64,000 bases of DNA from Blumeriella jaapii (lineage: Eukaryota > Ascomycota > Leotiomycetes > Helotiales > Drepanopezizaceae): NCBI GenBank assembly GCA_009599575.1, contig VWND01000027.1, positions 169,001 through 233,000 of the forward strand, read 5' to 3'. The translations under genes and the position numbers were made by a program. Shown in pieces: positions 12,723-24,429 of the stretch (positions are counted from its first letter, which is position 1; the number at the start of each line of letters is the position of its first letter). The notes under the pieces were generated by a model, which was not told the DNA's origin, searched no databases, and worked only from the letters and a program-made list of their open reading frames with translations.

Positions 12723-14687
12723 TCAAGCAGTGTCCCTTCCCAGCCCCTCCTTATACCTGGATAACGCTCTCTCCCTGCACTCTTTGTGAACAACGATCCT
12801 CTCAGGATAGCCCATTTTCCTCGCCTCTTTGCCCATGCCCCTATCGTACGGGTCATGGATCGCTTTCCCCTTCACCCCCTCCAGCTCGGGCACCCACTTC
12901 CGTATGTAATCGCCCTCGGCGTCGAACTTCTCGCTCTGCAGCAGCGGGTTGAAGATGCGGAAGTACGGCTGGGGATCCACGCCGGTCGAGGCGCTGAAGC
13001 CCCAGCCGCCGTTGTTCGAGGCGAAATCGCCATCGATGAGGTGCTCCATGAAGTAGCGCTCGCCCATCCGCCAGTCGAGGAGGAGGTGCTTGGCGAGGAA
13101 CGACCCGGCGATCATGCGGCACCGGTTGTGCATGTAGCCGCAGTGGTTGAGCTGCCGCATGGCCGCGTCAACGATCGGGTAGCCGGTCTTGCCCTGGGTC
13201 CAGGCTTGGAAGTGCTCCTGGTTGTACTCCCAGCTGATGTTCGTGTACTCCGGCTTGAAGGGCTTGTTCATGCAGACGTACGGCCAATGCGCCAGGACGT
13301 GCTTGTAGAAATCCCGCCACGCCACCTCGGAGATCCAGGTTTTGATGCCCTCGTTGCCGCCATCCAGCTTCTTCGTGGTGTTGTGGTCTCGCGCGGCTCG
13401 GATCGCGCTTCGGGCGCTGAGGGTGCCGCTTGCAAAGTGCACGCTGAGGCACGACGTGGCTGCTTTGGCTGGGAAGTTGCGCAGCTCCTGGTACTTCCCA
13501 ATGCGCTCGTCGCAATGTTTGTGCAGCCTCTCCTGAGCCTCCTCCTCGCCGGCGGGCCACATGGCCCGGAACCTCTTCCTCTCCTCGTCCGTTAACGTCT
13601 TGTTCGCCGGCGCGTCCGGGATCGGGCTCTCGAAGAGGGCCTTGAACTTCTCCCTCGCGCTCCCGGGGTTCTTCGCCGGCGCCTCGAACAGATCCAGCAG
13701 TGTCGTGTTCTGGTGTATGTAGGCCACCCACGCGCGAAACCAGGGCGTGTACACCGAGTATTGTTTCCCCTGGCCGCTCGCGAGCTCCCCCGGCCTGACC
13801 ACACAGGTATCGGGCACGACATCCATCGCGATGCCCTTCTCCAGACAAGCCCTCACCATCCTCGCCTCCCTCCTCAACTCATCCACCTCGTACTCCACGT
13901 TCGCAAAGAGATGGCTCGCACCCCACTCCCCCAGCAACTCCAAGATCCTGCCCTCGACATTCCTCCTCTTCTCGACGGTCTCGACATACAACGGGATATG
14001 CAACCTCGCCAGATCCGCCTTCAGCACCTCCAGCGTCCGCAGGATGAAATCGACCCTCACCGGCGCCGTCAAATGCGCCTCGAAGTCCTGCGGACTCACA
14101 ACGTACATCGCGATGAGCGGCACGCCCATCTCCTTGGCCTTCTCGCTCGCCAAGTGCAGGCTCTTGTTGTCCCTCGTCCGCAGATCGCACTTGAACCAGT
14201 GCACCACCGCCTCCTTGACCGCGACCTTCTCGCGCTCGGCTGCCGTCTCCGCGAGCGCGTCGTTCAGCAATTCGATGGGGCGCGGCAGCTCGTCGTTGTT
14301 GTAGGCGAGGGCGCGCGCGTTGCACATCTCGTGCGGGTAGAACTTGCGCAGGACGATGCCGTGCTCCTCTGCTTCCTGCGCGGATTCATGGGGCTGGCGG
14401 AGGGGGTCGGAGGAGCTGCTGCTGCTGCTGCTGCTGCTGCCGACCTTTGGCTTCTTGGTGGCATTGGGCGTCGACTCGAGAGGTGTAGAGGCTTTGCGCT
14501 TGGCGTTTGACAGAGCGGCTTTCTTGGGAGGCATCTGGTGTCTCGCGGTGGTCGTGAAGCTGTGTGCTGGCGCTGGTGCTGGTGCTGGTGCTGGTGTTTT
14601 TTGGGGCGATTGCGAGACAGCTCGGGATAGCCTGGGGCAAAGACTGATGGCGCGTGCTCGCGTGGGTAGGTACCGGGATATCAACAT
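12723..14687 (-). CDS. phr1: Class I CPD DNA photolyase (Phr1 type)
   Basis: This FAD enzyme uses blue light to split cyclobutane pyrimidine dimers. It is a single 654-codon frame without introns. The N-terminal photolyase (antenna) domain begins near residue 160 with VVHWFKCDLRTRDNKSL. The FAD domain is clear: EVAWRDFYKHVLAHWPYV, GKTGYPIVDAAMRQL, then DGDFASNNGGWGFSASTG and DPQPYFRIFNP, ending near WVPEL. These match yeast Phr1-type CPD enzymes rather than cryptochromes or 6-4 photolyases. There are two plausible starts. Met1 (14687) gives an Arg-rich N-terminus (ISRYLPTRARAISLCPRLSR) like a mitochondrial presequence, while Met52 (14534) starts MPPKK followed by basic KRKAS and KKPKV nuclear-signal-like segments. 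Dual targeting is therefore possible but inferred. Confidence 0.95.
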   Translation of the reverse strand: MLISRYLPTRARAISLCPRLSRAVSQSPQKTPAPAPAPAPAHSFTTTARHQMPPKKAALSNAKRKASTPLESTPNATKKPKVGSSSSSSSSSSDPLRQPHESAQEAEEHGIVLRKFYPHEMCNARALAYNNDELPRPIELLNDALAETAAEREKVAVKEAVVHWFKCDLRTRDNKSLHLASEKAKEMGVPLIAMYVVSPQDFEAHLTAPVRVDFILRTLEVLKADLARLHIPLYVETVEKRRNVEGRILELLGEWGASHLFANVEYEVDELRREARMVRACLEKGIAMDVVPDTCVVRPGELASGQGKQYSVYTPWFRAWVAYIHQNTTLLDLFEAPAKNPGSAREKFKALFESPIPDAPANKTLTDEERKRFRAMWPAGEEEAQERLHKHCDERIGKYQELRNFPAKAATSCLSVHFASGTLSARSAIRAARDHNTTKKLDGGNEGIKTWISEVAWRDFYKHVLAHWPYVCMNKPFKPEYTNISWEYNQEHFQAWTQGKTGYPIVDAAMRQLNHCGYMHNRCRMIAGSFLAKHLLLDWRMGERYFMEHLIDGDFASNNGGWGFSASTGVDPQPYFRIFNPLLQSEKFDAEGDYIRKWVPELEGVKGKAIHDPYDRGMGKEARKMGYPERIVVHKECRERALSRYKEGLGRDTA

Positions 14688-14933
14688 GAATGGGGGATAT
14701 ATGCTGTGGCACGTATGTACTCGCTCACGTCTGCTCGTGATATCGCGAGAGTCGAAGAATCGGCCGAGGGAGGTGGGTTGCCGCCGTGTGACATCGAGGA
14801 CGTCATGTCGAACACCCGAGTTCGTACTACAGTATACAGTATTGTTTAGCGCACGATCTCCAGATTAGCGAGAACCTGGGGCTGCCGGCATTTCAGGGGT
14901 CTCAAAGTAAACAGTCAGTGCTTGCTTTGGTAG

Positions 14934-15527
14934 CAGTACGTGGACACATGAAGTTGCGCGTAAGTTCCGGACAGTGACTTATTACAGCCGCCATATACCT
15001 CGAAGTTTTGAACGAATACTTTTCTACGATTTTTTACGACGATAGCATTTAAATGCAAAATAAAACTTCAAGTTATAAAGCGCGTATTATTAAGCTATGG
15101 TTTCGTAATACAAGTATGAAATTGGGACTTTATTCGCCGGATTTTAACCCGATCGGAAACTTTTAAAAATAATTTAAAACAAAAATAATTGAGCTTGAAT
15201 CAAAGCTAATAGTTATGAAAAATAATAATATAATACAACGATTTTTAATAAAAACTGTATAAAAAGCGTGAAAGCTTCCGAAAGATCAGTTGTTAAATAA
15301 ACTAGCGAAGGGGATGCAAAAGAGGATAAACGCTATCAAGGCTGAAAATGGGTGGTATACTAAGTACTGGTTAAAATCGAATATTCTTTCGATTTTCAGC
15401 TTTAATTTAAGCTATTTGTATTTAAAATCGATTAATTAATGGTGGAGTTATGAAGTTGTAAAGGTAGTAGAATTTTGTTGGGGTAAGGACAATTTACTGA
15501 CGCGCAACTTCATGTGTCCACCCACTG
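14934..15527 (-). mobile_element. Decayed Tc1/mariner element, internally deleted, RIP-like
   Basis: The element is bounded by inverted repeats of about 27 bp: CAGTACGTGGACACATGAAG (continuing TTGCGCGT) at 14934 and its reverse complement ending at 15527, where a TA dinucleotide follows. On the left TA is one base away from the repeat. The AT-rich interior, read on the plus strand from 15053, translates to a degraded transposase C-terminus: QNKTSSYKARIIKLWF (from a DNASxH-type motif), LGLYSPDFNPIGNF (from PPYSPDLNPIENLW), then a KLPKDQLLNKLAKGMQKR region and GWYTKY, with stops in between. The losses (D to N, H to Y, W to stop) are those expected from C-to-T and G-to-A changes, i.e. repeat-induced point mutation. 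The N-terminal half is missing, so it is a non-autonomous remnant. The strand given is nominal. Confidence 0.85.
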
Positions 15528-16124
15528 TAAGCATCAACAACATACAGACCATCTGGATTGAGACCGAAATCGTACTGTCTCTGGTTCTTGGGGCACGTGT
15601 TCTGATAAGGAAGCAAGTAGGGTTGTATACAGCTCGACTGGCTCGATCCTGGAACTTTCAGACCCTCGGTTCTCAAGGCGAGTTCGCGAGACCGAGAAGA
15701 GGCAGAACCTGGCTGGCTCTATGGTTCGAATCCAAGCGAGATACTTGCTTCGTTTCAAGCATTGAGATTCTCTCTCTTATGCCCAAAGCCATCAGGCTCA
15801 AAGTCAAGCTTGATATCGATTCTAACACCGCGGGAAGACTCTGAACTCAACCTTTTTTCGTATGTTGATAGTGGTGATACTCTAACCTCAACCCTTTCTT
15901 CCATGTTGATGCTGTAGTAGTGATGATGATCACGATGTTATTTAATTCGCAGCCCCAAATCCCAAGAGCGCAAAAAGTCCAGCCCGTCCGTCGTTCTGCA
16001 CTCCTCCCTCCCAGATCGCTCGCGGGCTGGACAGGCGACCAACCAAGAGCATTCCAATGAGCATTTCCAAGAACACACCCAGCTGTCCCCATCCAATCTT
16101 ACGAGCGAGGAAGGTCGACGGCCG

Positions 16125-16328
16125 TCACTGCATCAACGCGTTTCCAAGCTTCGTCTTCGCGCCCAGAAAAGCCCCCAGTGCCGATCCCAATCCCAAAACA
16201 GAGGGCGAGAAACCACCGATGTGAGCAACCAACGCGGCTACATACCATACCATACCGACAACAGGCACTGCAGCCACGCGACAGCAGCCGTCACTTGCGG
16301 ATGTAGGCACGTAGGCAAATGCAGCCAT
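16125..16328 (-). CDS. Possible small membrane protein, 67 aa (weak)
   Basis: A frame starting at ATG 16328 codes for 67 residues, with a hydrophobic VVGMVWYVAALVAHIGG segment and a second Gly/Leu-rich stretch. The composition is plausible for a small membrane protein. There is no recognised family, and an upstream extension of the same frame is Pro-rich and unlikely to be coding. It could equally be chance. Confidence 0.22.
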   Translation of the reverse strand: MAAFAYVPTSASDGCCRVAAVPVVGMVWYVAALVAHIGGFSPSVLGLGSALGAFLGAKTKLGNALMQ

Positions 16329-16670
16329 GGAGAACCACGCGCGCCGCCGATGGTCCTGTTGCCGATGTCCTGATCGTGGGGACCGAGGAGAGGAAATTGG
16401 TGGGGGGGCGGGGGGGGGGATGGATGTAAAAAGAGCAAGTAGAAAGGACTGAAGACGTGAGTTTCGGGGTTCGGTGGGAGCTCGAAGACCGCGTCTCGGC
16501 ATGGCACAGAACGACTATCCAGACAGCCAGCCGGGGTGAATCAAGTCGAGAGAAAGGATGATGATTAACTGCGTGACGGCCTCCCTCCCGCCAGGAGTTT
16601 GCACGTCTACCTAAGGTAGGTATCTAGCCCGCCTCCCGGGTTGCGCGCGGTCAGGAGGAATGACCCTTGG

Positions 16671-16800
16671 AAAGTGAGGTGAAGTGAGGTGAAGTGAGGT
16701 GAAGTGAGGTGAAATGAGGTGAAGTGAGGTGAAGTGAGGTGAAGTGAAGTGAAGTGAAGTGAAGTAAAGTGAAGTAAAGTAAAGTAAAGTAAAGCGAAGT
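16671..16800. repeat. Tandem repeat of GAAGTGAGGT / GAAGT units
   Basis: Ten-bp units GAAGTGAGGT repeat about seven times, then decay into 5-bp GAAGT/AAAGT units up to 16800. The array is G/A-rich on the plus strand. Confidence 0.9.
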
Positions 16801-17710
16801 AAACAAAGCCCTTCCGCGCCACAACCGCGCCGAGAGCGAGCGAGGCGGGCCTGCTGCTCACGCACCGAATGTTTTGGGCCTGCTATATAGAGGCCGTCAA
16901 CCCGAGTCCCTGCATCGTACTGCGAGGACACCGACATCTTCACTATCTGCCATTGCGCGGATGGTGGGATGGGTTGACGCGCTTGCCGCGGGCATCTATC
17001 CAAGCGATTACGGATTGTGGAGATGTCAAGCAGTGTCTGGATTTTTGCACTCCTGATCCCTTGCTTGCTCTCGGGATTCGAACTTTTTTTTTTCTTTTCT
17101 TTTCTTTTTTCTCTCGATACGTGTTGTGTGTGTGTAAAAAGATTCCTGTTCATCGCGTTCTCATCTTTTTGGTCCTCGGTTTCTTGGGCCGGGGGGATTA
17201 CGGGTGTATTTCTGATTCCGAGAGCATCTTCTACCCATGTGGTCCTCGTTTTTCTCTTTCTCTTGCTGGGGTTTTGCGTGTATGTTTTTGGCTTCCGGAC
17301 ATGTTTTGAATCTTTTTGGTCTTTTGTTTACCCGCCCCCCCCCCCCCCCCCCCCAAAAAAAAGTGGAGAAATTAAGCGAGCTACGCCCAAACCTCCAAAA
17401 CGTCGGAAAGATGCTTACCATCCATCGAATCTCCTCTGTCTGGCTTTTCACATTGTCGACATCTAAGTACTATGGGCTAAGCGCCAGGAGACGATACGCC
17501 ACGAAGGAGGAATCTGCAGTTCATCCTAAGAAGTCTAACTAAGAAGAGCAGGATTTCTCTACCATTGCGGATCCAGCGGACCATGCATGCCTAATTCTCC
17601 ACCAGCGCCCCTGGGTATCTTTGCACGAACCAAACCCAACAAAAACACAAGAAGAGACCAGGACATACGGAGTTTCATTACTCTATCTAGTAGTAGACGA
17701 GCACCCAGAT

Positions 17711-18899
17711 TCACCAATCTTCTTCGTCCAGATCCCACTAGAGAGGAGTTAGCACCCGGACATACCAGTACGCTACTGACGAAGTCCAGCCAGTAAATTT
17801 ACATCTTCGAAGGAAAAGGTCCTGATCCTTAGAGTCCAAGGGAAGAGGGAGGGGTGCGTACCGGTAACTCATCATCTTCAAGCGTCGCGCACAGAAAGCC
17901 ATTCCTGAACTCACCCTCGCCGGCAAAGACGCGCCCTCTCTCCAGCACCAACTTGTTCTGCAAGAGCAACGTCAGGGACTCCATAGCACTCTGCATCCCT
18001 CCCTCCCATTTCCTGCTCTCCCATTGGCTGTACAGAAGCCGATAGAAGTGCGCATTCTGCGTCGGCAGCTGCTCACGCTCAATGTCAACCGTGGCTGCGC
18101 TAATATCCAGGCGGATCTGACCGCCGAGGTTCGTGGCTAGGAATAAATCCTGGTTGGCGGCGAGTAAGCGCTCGCATACGCGGTTATAGGCCGACGTGAC
18201 GGCGCAGATGAGACTGTAGTGGCCGTCGAGGAAGCGGGAGTAACCTTTCCACTGGGACACAACGTGGACGAGGGCCTCGCGGAAGAGGAGTGGGTGGCGC
18301 AACTTCTGTGCGAGGAGGAGCGTGGAGTAGCAATTGGCGGGGATGTCGGCGACGAGGAGTGGAGAGTGCCAGAGCGCTGTGTAGAGAGAGGTCGAGAAGG
18401 CCGGGAGGCAGCAGTAGGATTCCGCGAGGCGGGTTATGTCGGAAAGCTCGCGAAGTCCCGATATCTCGTATTTCATGCGGTACATGGCGCATAACAGCTT
18501 TTCGAAAGCAGTCGCGTCTGCTGGATTGCTCGTTCCATCTCTGGGAGAAGCGCTCGGGGCGGGAGATTGTAGGCCCTTGAATTTGTGGTCAGCCGGTGGG
18601 TTTGCGTTTGAGTGGGAGTTGTGTACCTTCTTCGCGACCTCGAGCCCCCAGCCACCGTCTGGGTCCATCACTGAGACATAGTCGTATCTCCAGGACCCTC
18701 TCTCGCTGCCACTCTCTCCCTTGTCCGCAGAATCGAGAGAGGTTCGAAAGAAAGCGCTGTAGAGCCTCAAAACGATGGAATGGACGTGGAATTCGCGCTC
18801 AAAGATTCGAATGCGCACGTCAGCCTGCATACCAGACGCTCTGAACGCAACTGGCATGCCAGGACTCGGAGGCTGTACCCAAGACGTAATGCGTGACAT
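17711..18899 (-). CDS. BTB/POZ-domain protein, 337 aa
   Basis: BTB domains mediate protein-protein contacts, often as Cullin-3 adaptors. The N-terminus shows a BTB pattern: ADVRIRIFEREFHVHSIVLR followed by LYSAFFRTSLDSADK (residues ~27-60), and later FEKLLCAMYRMKYEI. Three exons are proposed: 18627-18899, 17862-18575 and 17711-17737. The 51-nt intron 18576-18626 is in frame and could be read through, but it has a CTGAC branch site close to the acceptor. The second intron (17738-17861) has a perfect GCTAAC near CTCTAG. Using it changes the end to ELPWDLDEEDW, an acidic C-terminus much more protein-like than the read-through tail. Targets are unknown; no other domain is visible. Confidence 0.8.
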
Positions 18900-20445
18900 G
18901 CTGGCTAGAGACTAGGAAGTCAGTCACGGCCGTTGAGATGTTTGGGGAAATTATTGACAGAGGAACTTGGAATATATGCGAGGCCCGCTACTTACAGGAA
19001 ACACGTCTCACAGGCTTTACTGAGACTGGGAATCGACTAGCGGGACTCGGGGCTAGTGACTCCAGATTCATGACAAGATTGATGTAGAAATCGTGGTTCA
19101 TTGTAGCAAGACGATTTGGAGCCCCGGTTTCATCTTTTTGAACGGGCTCGGGGCCGAGCTTGACGTGGTGATTAGGAGTGACGACGTCAACAAACAACCG
19201 AGTTGCGGGCTCCACTTTTCTTGTGGGAGTGGTACTACATGCCCGCTCAGCAGTCAGTTCTGCTGTTGTCATCATTGGAAGATTGAGAGGAAGGTTCGAG
19301 ATAAGAGAGCCGAGTGAGAAAGCCACAAACAGACTGGCAGTTACTGAAGAAGCTTTGCCGCAAGAGCCAGAGCGGTCCCTCGTGAGTGTTGGGAGAAGAG
19401 GGAAAAAGAGCAACGCCGCTCTCTACTAAGAGGAGAAGATCGCAGACTCAGGTTGAAATGTAGACTTCGCAAGCTTTGTTAGCCAATGGAGTAAACTATG
19501 TGGTTCAACGTATGTATTCTTACCCGCAGAGTTGCTAACTACTTGTAATACGTAACCTGATTGTCGGATCAAAGTATATTCAGGCCCTTCAACGGCTGCA
19601 AGCATGTATAACTCGAGTTCAAATGATGCCTGTGCTGTCTGATGCGAAGTACTGTGATAGTGACGCTCGTAAACTGGAAGTTGGAGAGGAGTCGGGCAAT
19701 TGGAAAAGAGCTCGATGGCTACTTTGACCTATTGAAAGAACGGGAGAACGAATGTATACCCGCAACATGCGACTACTTGATGATGCGTTGGGGAATGAAG
19801 TGAGTCGGGATCTTCGGCATGATGCCCTCGGGACTAACGAGCAATTCAAAATAGAAAGGGAAAGAACCATGGGTGTGTAGATCAAAGATTCATAAAGGGA
19901 CAGTCGGGTCAGTAACGCTGGGTAGATCTATGAGAATTGCACACTGCATATGAGCTTTCATAGTAGTCCTGAAACCTCTACATGGACACGATACCCAGGT
20001 AGTCGAAGAACCAACCAGCAAGCCAACTAGCCAGCTAACGGAGCACGACTTCAACTTCATTCAACTTCAGCTTCATCTTTACTCACTCACACAAAGCAAA
20101 AGGGAGGCAGTAACGTGTGCAGGAAGTTTGAGGGTTCGATTATAAAATACAGTACAGACAGAGGGTAGCTCACAACCCTTGCTGTTGTGGATTCCTCCAT
20201 GGGGCTCGCCTGCGAGCTGGGTAAAATTTACGCCCAAGTGTTCCTCGAGGGCTGTCGCTCACACCTTGTTGTGCAAATATGAAAATCAAATCCAGCGGAG
20301 CCCCCCGGTAGAAAGGCCAGATCACGATGGTCGTCTTATCCAACCCGTCCTATCATCTCGTATGTATCACCTGAATTTTCATATACAAGTCTCTTCGTTT
20401 CCCAATGGTTGGTTGCAACTTCCTCGGCCATCATATGGGGCACAT
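18900..20445. other. Intergenic BTB gene to nuclear protein gene
   Basis: About 1.5 kb. Frames such as 18988-19413 (minus, 141 codons) and 19619-19885 (minus) have no recognisable domain. I see no gene I can support. Confidence 0.45.
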
Positions 20446-23400
20446 TCAGATTTCGTCGTCGTCGTCGTTGTTCATCGCCGACAGGTCCATCAGGGACTTT
20501 CGCTTTCGCTTCCCCAGCGTGTATGGTGAGCGAGGTGAGGTGAGGGCTTGGAAGCGCTCGTACTCGCTCTTGAATTGGTCTTTGTGGTGGTCGACATCTT
20601 CATCGCGCTCGTCGTCTGCACCGTCAAGACCGAGGGCGTGGCGGCTCGGTTTGCGGACGCGGGTGCTGTTGCGAGTTGGGGCCGGCACAGCAGATGTGGG
20701 CTCGCTCGGCGAGTAGAAGCTTTGGGGGAGGATGGGGGGAGGGAGGGCTTCTGCTTGCAATCGTTCGATGCTGTTGGGCTTCTTCGCTCCGGCTGGTTTT
20801 CTCTTCTTGGCGGGTCGGGGAGGCTCCGGGGGAGCTGGTGGCATGGCGATAGGCAATGGGGCGGGCGCTTGAAGTCCAACCGCGGAAGTGTAGTGTCCAT
20901 GCTGGGGGTGTGGTGGGTAATGATGCATGCTAGGTTCAGAATGATACGGGCTCGGAGGTTCCTTGTGATACTTGCTGGGACCCGCCATGCGGACAACTGG
21001 GTTATGGTAAGGGCTCTGATGTGCGTAGGCGGGGGCAGGGGCATATTGGGGCGGTGGCTGGCCATAGGGGTTGTTCTGGTACGACATCGGTAAGGGAGGG
21101 ACCGATACTGGTACTGGTGCTGGTGCTCGAGGGCCGATCTGCTGAACGAAGAATGGATTCGGCATGAATGTTGAAGCCGGGATCCCACCATTAATGGTAC
21201 CATCGAAGTGAGAACCCTGAGCAGATTGTGCAGCAATCTCTCGGCCTTTTTGCTGGCGTTCGTAGCAGCCCTCTTCACCATGGGAGCAGCCATCTGGCCC
21301 GTCGCCCATCTCAACTTCGTGGCCGCAGAAAGTTTCTTACTCTTCCGCTTTCTCTTTCTCTCTGCTTCGTTCATTTCGCCGTCTTCATCATCACTTTCGT
21401 GACTTGATCCTACACCTGTACTGCCGTTCTCGGAGGGCGCGGATTGTTGTGCAGCCTTCTTCGCCAGCTTCTTCCGCTCATTTGGGACGGCGGGTGAAAG
21501 CTCTGTATAAACGGGAGTCTGAGCACCACTGGGGATTTCCGAGCTAAGATGTGCTGCGACGTCCGTTGTGAAAGTGGAAGAGTCGTCTCTTGACTCAGAC
21601 TGGTCTTGCGAAACCGCTTTGCCCTTCCCCTTCACAAGAGCTGCAGGATTTGGGTGGGAATATGCAGCAAATCCATCGATCTCCCCAACTTCATCCTCTG
21701 GCTGCTCAATGATGGTTTTCTTCACACCAACCCGAGTTGCGCGTTTCTTGGGCTGGACTCCGGCATTTCCCTCCCTGAGATCGTGATCGGCATCGCTGAT
21801 GTACTCAGACTCACTGGCCTCGTGTTTGACACCCTTGCCCTTCTTGGTGCCCCGGCCTTTCCCACCTTTGCGGCGCTTTGATTGTGCTGGCAAAGCCTCT
21901 TCTTGATTAAGCTCATTTTCATCTTCCAGGGCAGAGAGATACGTCGGATCCGACGTCGTGACAGTTCGCTGCCGCTTGGGTCGCCCATTAGAAGCAGTAG
22001 ACCCCTTGCCGTTCATCACGCTAGCGGGGCCAGCGGTGATTTTCTGAGTCTCTTCATCCTCTTCCTGCTTCACCAAGAGCTTTCGTCGCTTGGGGGCAGG
22101 GGCGGCTGGCTGAACAGGTGCAGCTGCACTGCTGGCAACCACCGCACGCTTACGCTTTCCATCTTTGCCTTTGGAAGTCTTCGCTCTCTCGGGTGTGGCT
22201 CCGTTGATGCTTGCAGTCCTCGCTCGTGCAGTCCGTTCTCGGGTGGCTGCTCTCGAGGCGGCCCTGCTAGCACGGCTACTGGTCATACCAGTGGCATAGG
22301 AAGATGAAGACGTGGGTCGAGAATCGGCCGGAGATTCGAGCAGAGACGCGCCATCCTGCTCGGTCGATTGGATGATCTCATCTTCGTCGGCAGCTGGGAT
22401 GTGGTTTTCAGCCATAGCCTTCTTTCCGCGTCCACGAGCAGCCTTGGGTTTTGCGGTCGCGCGTCCAGCCTTTTTCTTTGCAGAGGATTTGGCTGCCATC
22501 TCCTGCTTTTCCTCGTCACTTAGGATCTTCAGAACGATCTTGGTTCCCCTCTTGACAATGACAGGCTGCTCCTTCGTTTGTTGAACCAAGGCTTCGGCAG
22601 CCTGTTGCAGCTCGGCTTCTTGGTCCTCCTCGAGCTCCCGCGTTTCCCCACCAGGGAGTTCCTCTTCGGACTCGTCACTCTCCCCGGGCTCCGAGGTAGG
22701 AGGCAGATGTGATTGCTGGAGCTTGGATTTGGAGGCGGCTTTGGGCACTGAGGTCGCGGCTTCCCCCTTGACCTTTGGAGGACGACCGATCCTCTTGCCG
22801 GACTTGAATGTCGCAACCTGTGGGCTGCCCTCGCGGGTAGCTGCCTTGGTACGTCTCGCAGGAGAGGTGGGCAAGTCTTGCACAATTCGGGCGGTTCGTC
22901 TCCGCTTGCCGAGAGGAGCCTCCTCGTCCTCCGAATCGCCAGGGGTGTTTGTCTGCTCGGTGTCGCAGGCTCGCTTGCCTCTGGTCCTCTTCGGCCTACC
23001 ATTCTCGTCAACTTCCTCCGGGGTGGCGATGGCACGACGATCCTTGAAGGTCTGGAAGCCAATCGCATCGCGGTGCTTGCTGTAGTCGGCCATGTAGACG
23101 TCGGCCGTCTTTCGGTCTTCGAAGACAACCGGGTCTTGGAAAATCACCCGCTTCTTGCGCACGTCGTCGTCACCACGTCGCAAAGCTGGCAAGGGAGTGT
23201 CCTCGAGCACAATGACAGGCTTTGCCGCCTCTTTCTCGTTGGCCTTTCTCCGCTTGTTGACTTTGCCCATGATGTCCGGATTCTTGATGTTTCTCATGAA
23301 CTCCCAGTGGATCGCCGGGACCACCTCGGGATCAGCTGCTGCTTCTTGCTCGTTGACCCAGGCGTTGTAGTCTCTGAACGACATTCTCAACTGCTCGCGG

Positions 23401-24429
23401 TACTGAGCATGAAGTCTGAGCAGCTCGGCATCGCTCTCAGCGGAGATTCTCTCGTCTTCTTCTTTCTTGGCGTCGGCGGCAATCTTGGCCGCGTACTTCT
23501 TGGCACTCTCGAAATCGCTCGTTTTCTTCTCACAGAGATCGTACTCCGCTTGCAACTTCGCCAAAACCTTGGCGACGACAGACGAGCGATGGTAGAGATC
23601 GTCATACGACATGTCTGCTGGATTAGCGAGATAGCTCTCGAAGGCCGCGATGGGCGTCAACTTCTTGAACTTCAACCCGGACTTGCTCGGACGTGCTGGC
23701 TTGATCTCGGGCGTGGGCTGCCGCGAAGGTGCCGCACTCGACGTGGCATCCGACACTTTCAGGGCATTTGCATCGCCTCCGAGGTCCTTGGGAGAGAAAG
23801 CGCCGCTCGCTGGTGCCGCATCACTCTCTGCGGACCAGTCTGCGGGGTGACTGGTGGGGATCTCGGATTTTGCAGGCGACTCTGACCCATCGAAGTCCTC
23901 GGAGGTTTGGGGCATTGGCGTTCCAGACTGGCTACTCTGGGAGGCCTGGAGACTTGACTTGCCATCTGGCGCGGACATGGGTCTGGGGTCTTCGGTGTCG
24001 GATGGAGCCGCCGAAGCATCGCGGCCGTCCTCTTCCTCTTCCGAGTCGTAGGTGGTAAACTCTCCCGAGACATAGGCCGAGATCTTGGAGAAGTTGTGGC
24101 CCATGGCCGGCGAACGTGGTGGGGAGGACAGGTCGCTGTCACTGCCCGAAGCAGCAGCGAGCTGGGCCGGGCAGGCTACCACGTGACTCTTGAAATCCTG
24201 TAACAGGTTAGAATGGACTTGGGAAAATCGGTTTGGCAGCGCAACCCACGTCAATTGTCACGTTTGCGAGCAAAGCCGAGCATTTCGGGCATGTTGCCCT
24301 CTTGGTGACGGGAGGGAGGAGGGATTCCATCGCAGGGGTTGGCTCTGCGTCCGTCAATCTGGCTTGCGCGGCATTGACTTTCGGCGGCGAGGCGCGGGTG
24401 TCGATAACGACGCCCTTTTTTCTCGCCAT
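20446..24429 (-). CDS. Large uncharacterised nuclear-type protein with C2HC zinc finger (~1310 aa), one frame break
   Basis: Exon 1 (24250-24429) and exon 2 (20446-24197) join across a 52-nt intron with a CTAACC branch site. The join completes a zinc finger: CPKCSALLANVTID plus DFKSHVVAC (C-x2-C-x14-H-x3-C), like UBZ4/Rad18-type ubiquitin-binding fingers. Residues ~220-440 form a helical, conserved-looking block (ESYLANPADMSYDDLYHRSS, YREQLRMSFRDYNAWVNEQ, HWEFMRNIKNPDIMGKVNKR). The rest is long, disordered, acidic/basic alternating and full of KRxR nuclear-signal-like clusters. The frame breaks at about 21247-21251: a run of five A on the coding strand must be six for the reading to pass into the well-formed C-terminal frame, which ends GKRKRKSLMDLSAMNNDDDD. 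I do not recognise the family. A chromatin or DNA-damage role is only a guess. Confidence 0.75.

Larger units (their letters stand above)
15528..17710. other. Gene-poor spacer with low-complexity repeats
   Basis: About 2.2 kb with no secure gene. It holds a 10-bp tandem repeat (16671-16800), a homopolymer C20 followed by A9 at 17335-17363, and a weak small frame at 16125-16328 listed separately. A GGTTCGAATCC string near 15724 resembles a tRNA B box, but no tRNA fold could be drawn around it. Confidence 0.5.

Noticed and set aside
15640..15745. GGTTCGAATCC string resembling a tRNA or SINE B box near 15724
   Set aside because: The flanking bases do not form a proper T stem, and no A box or acceptor stem at suitable spacing could be drawn.
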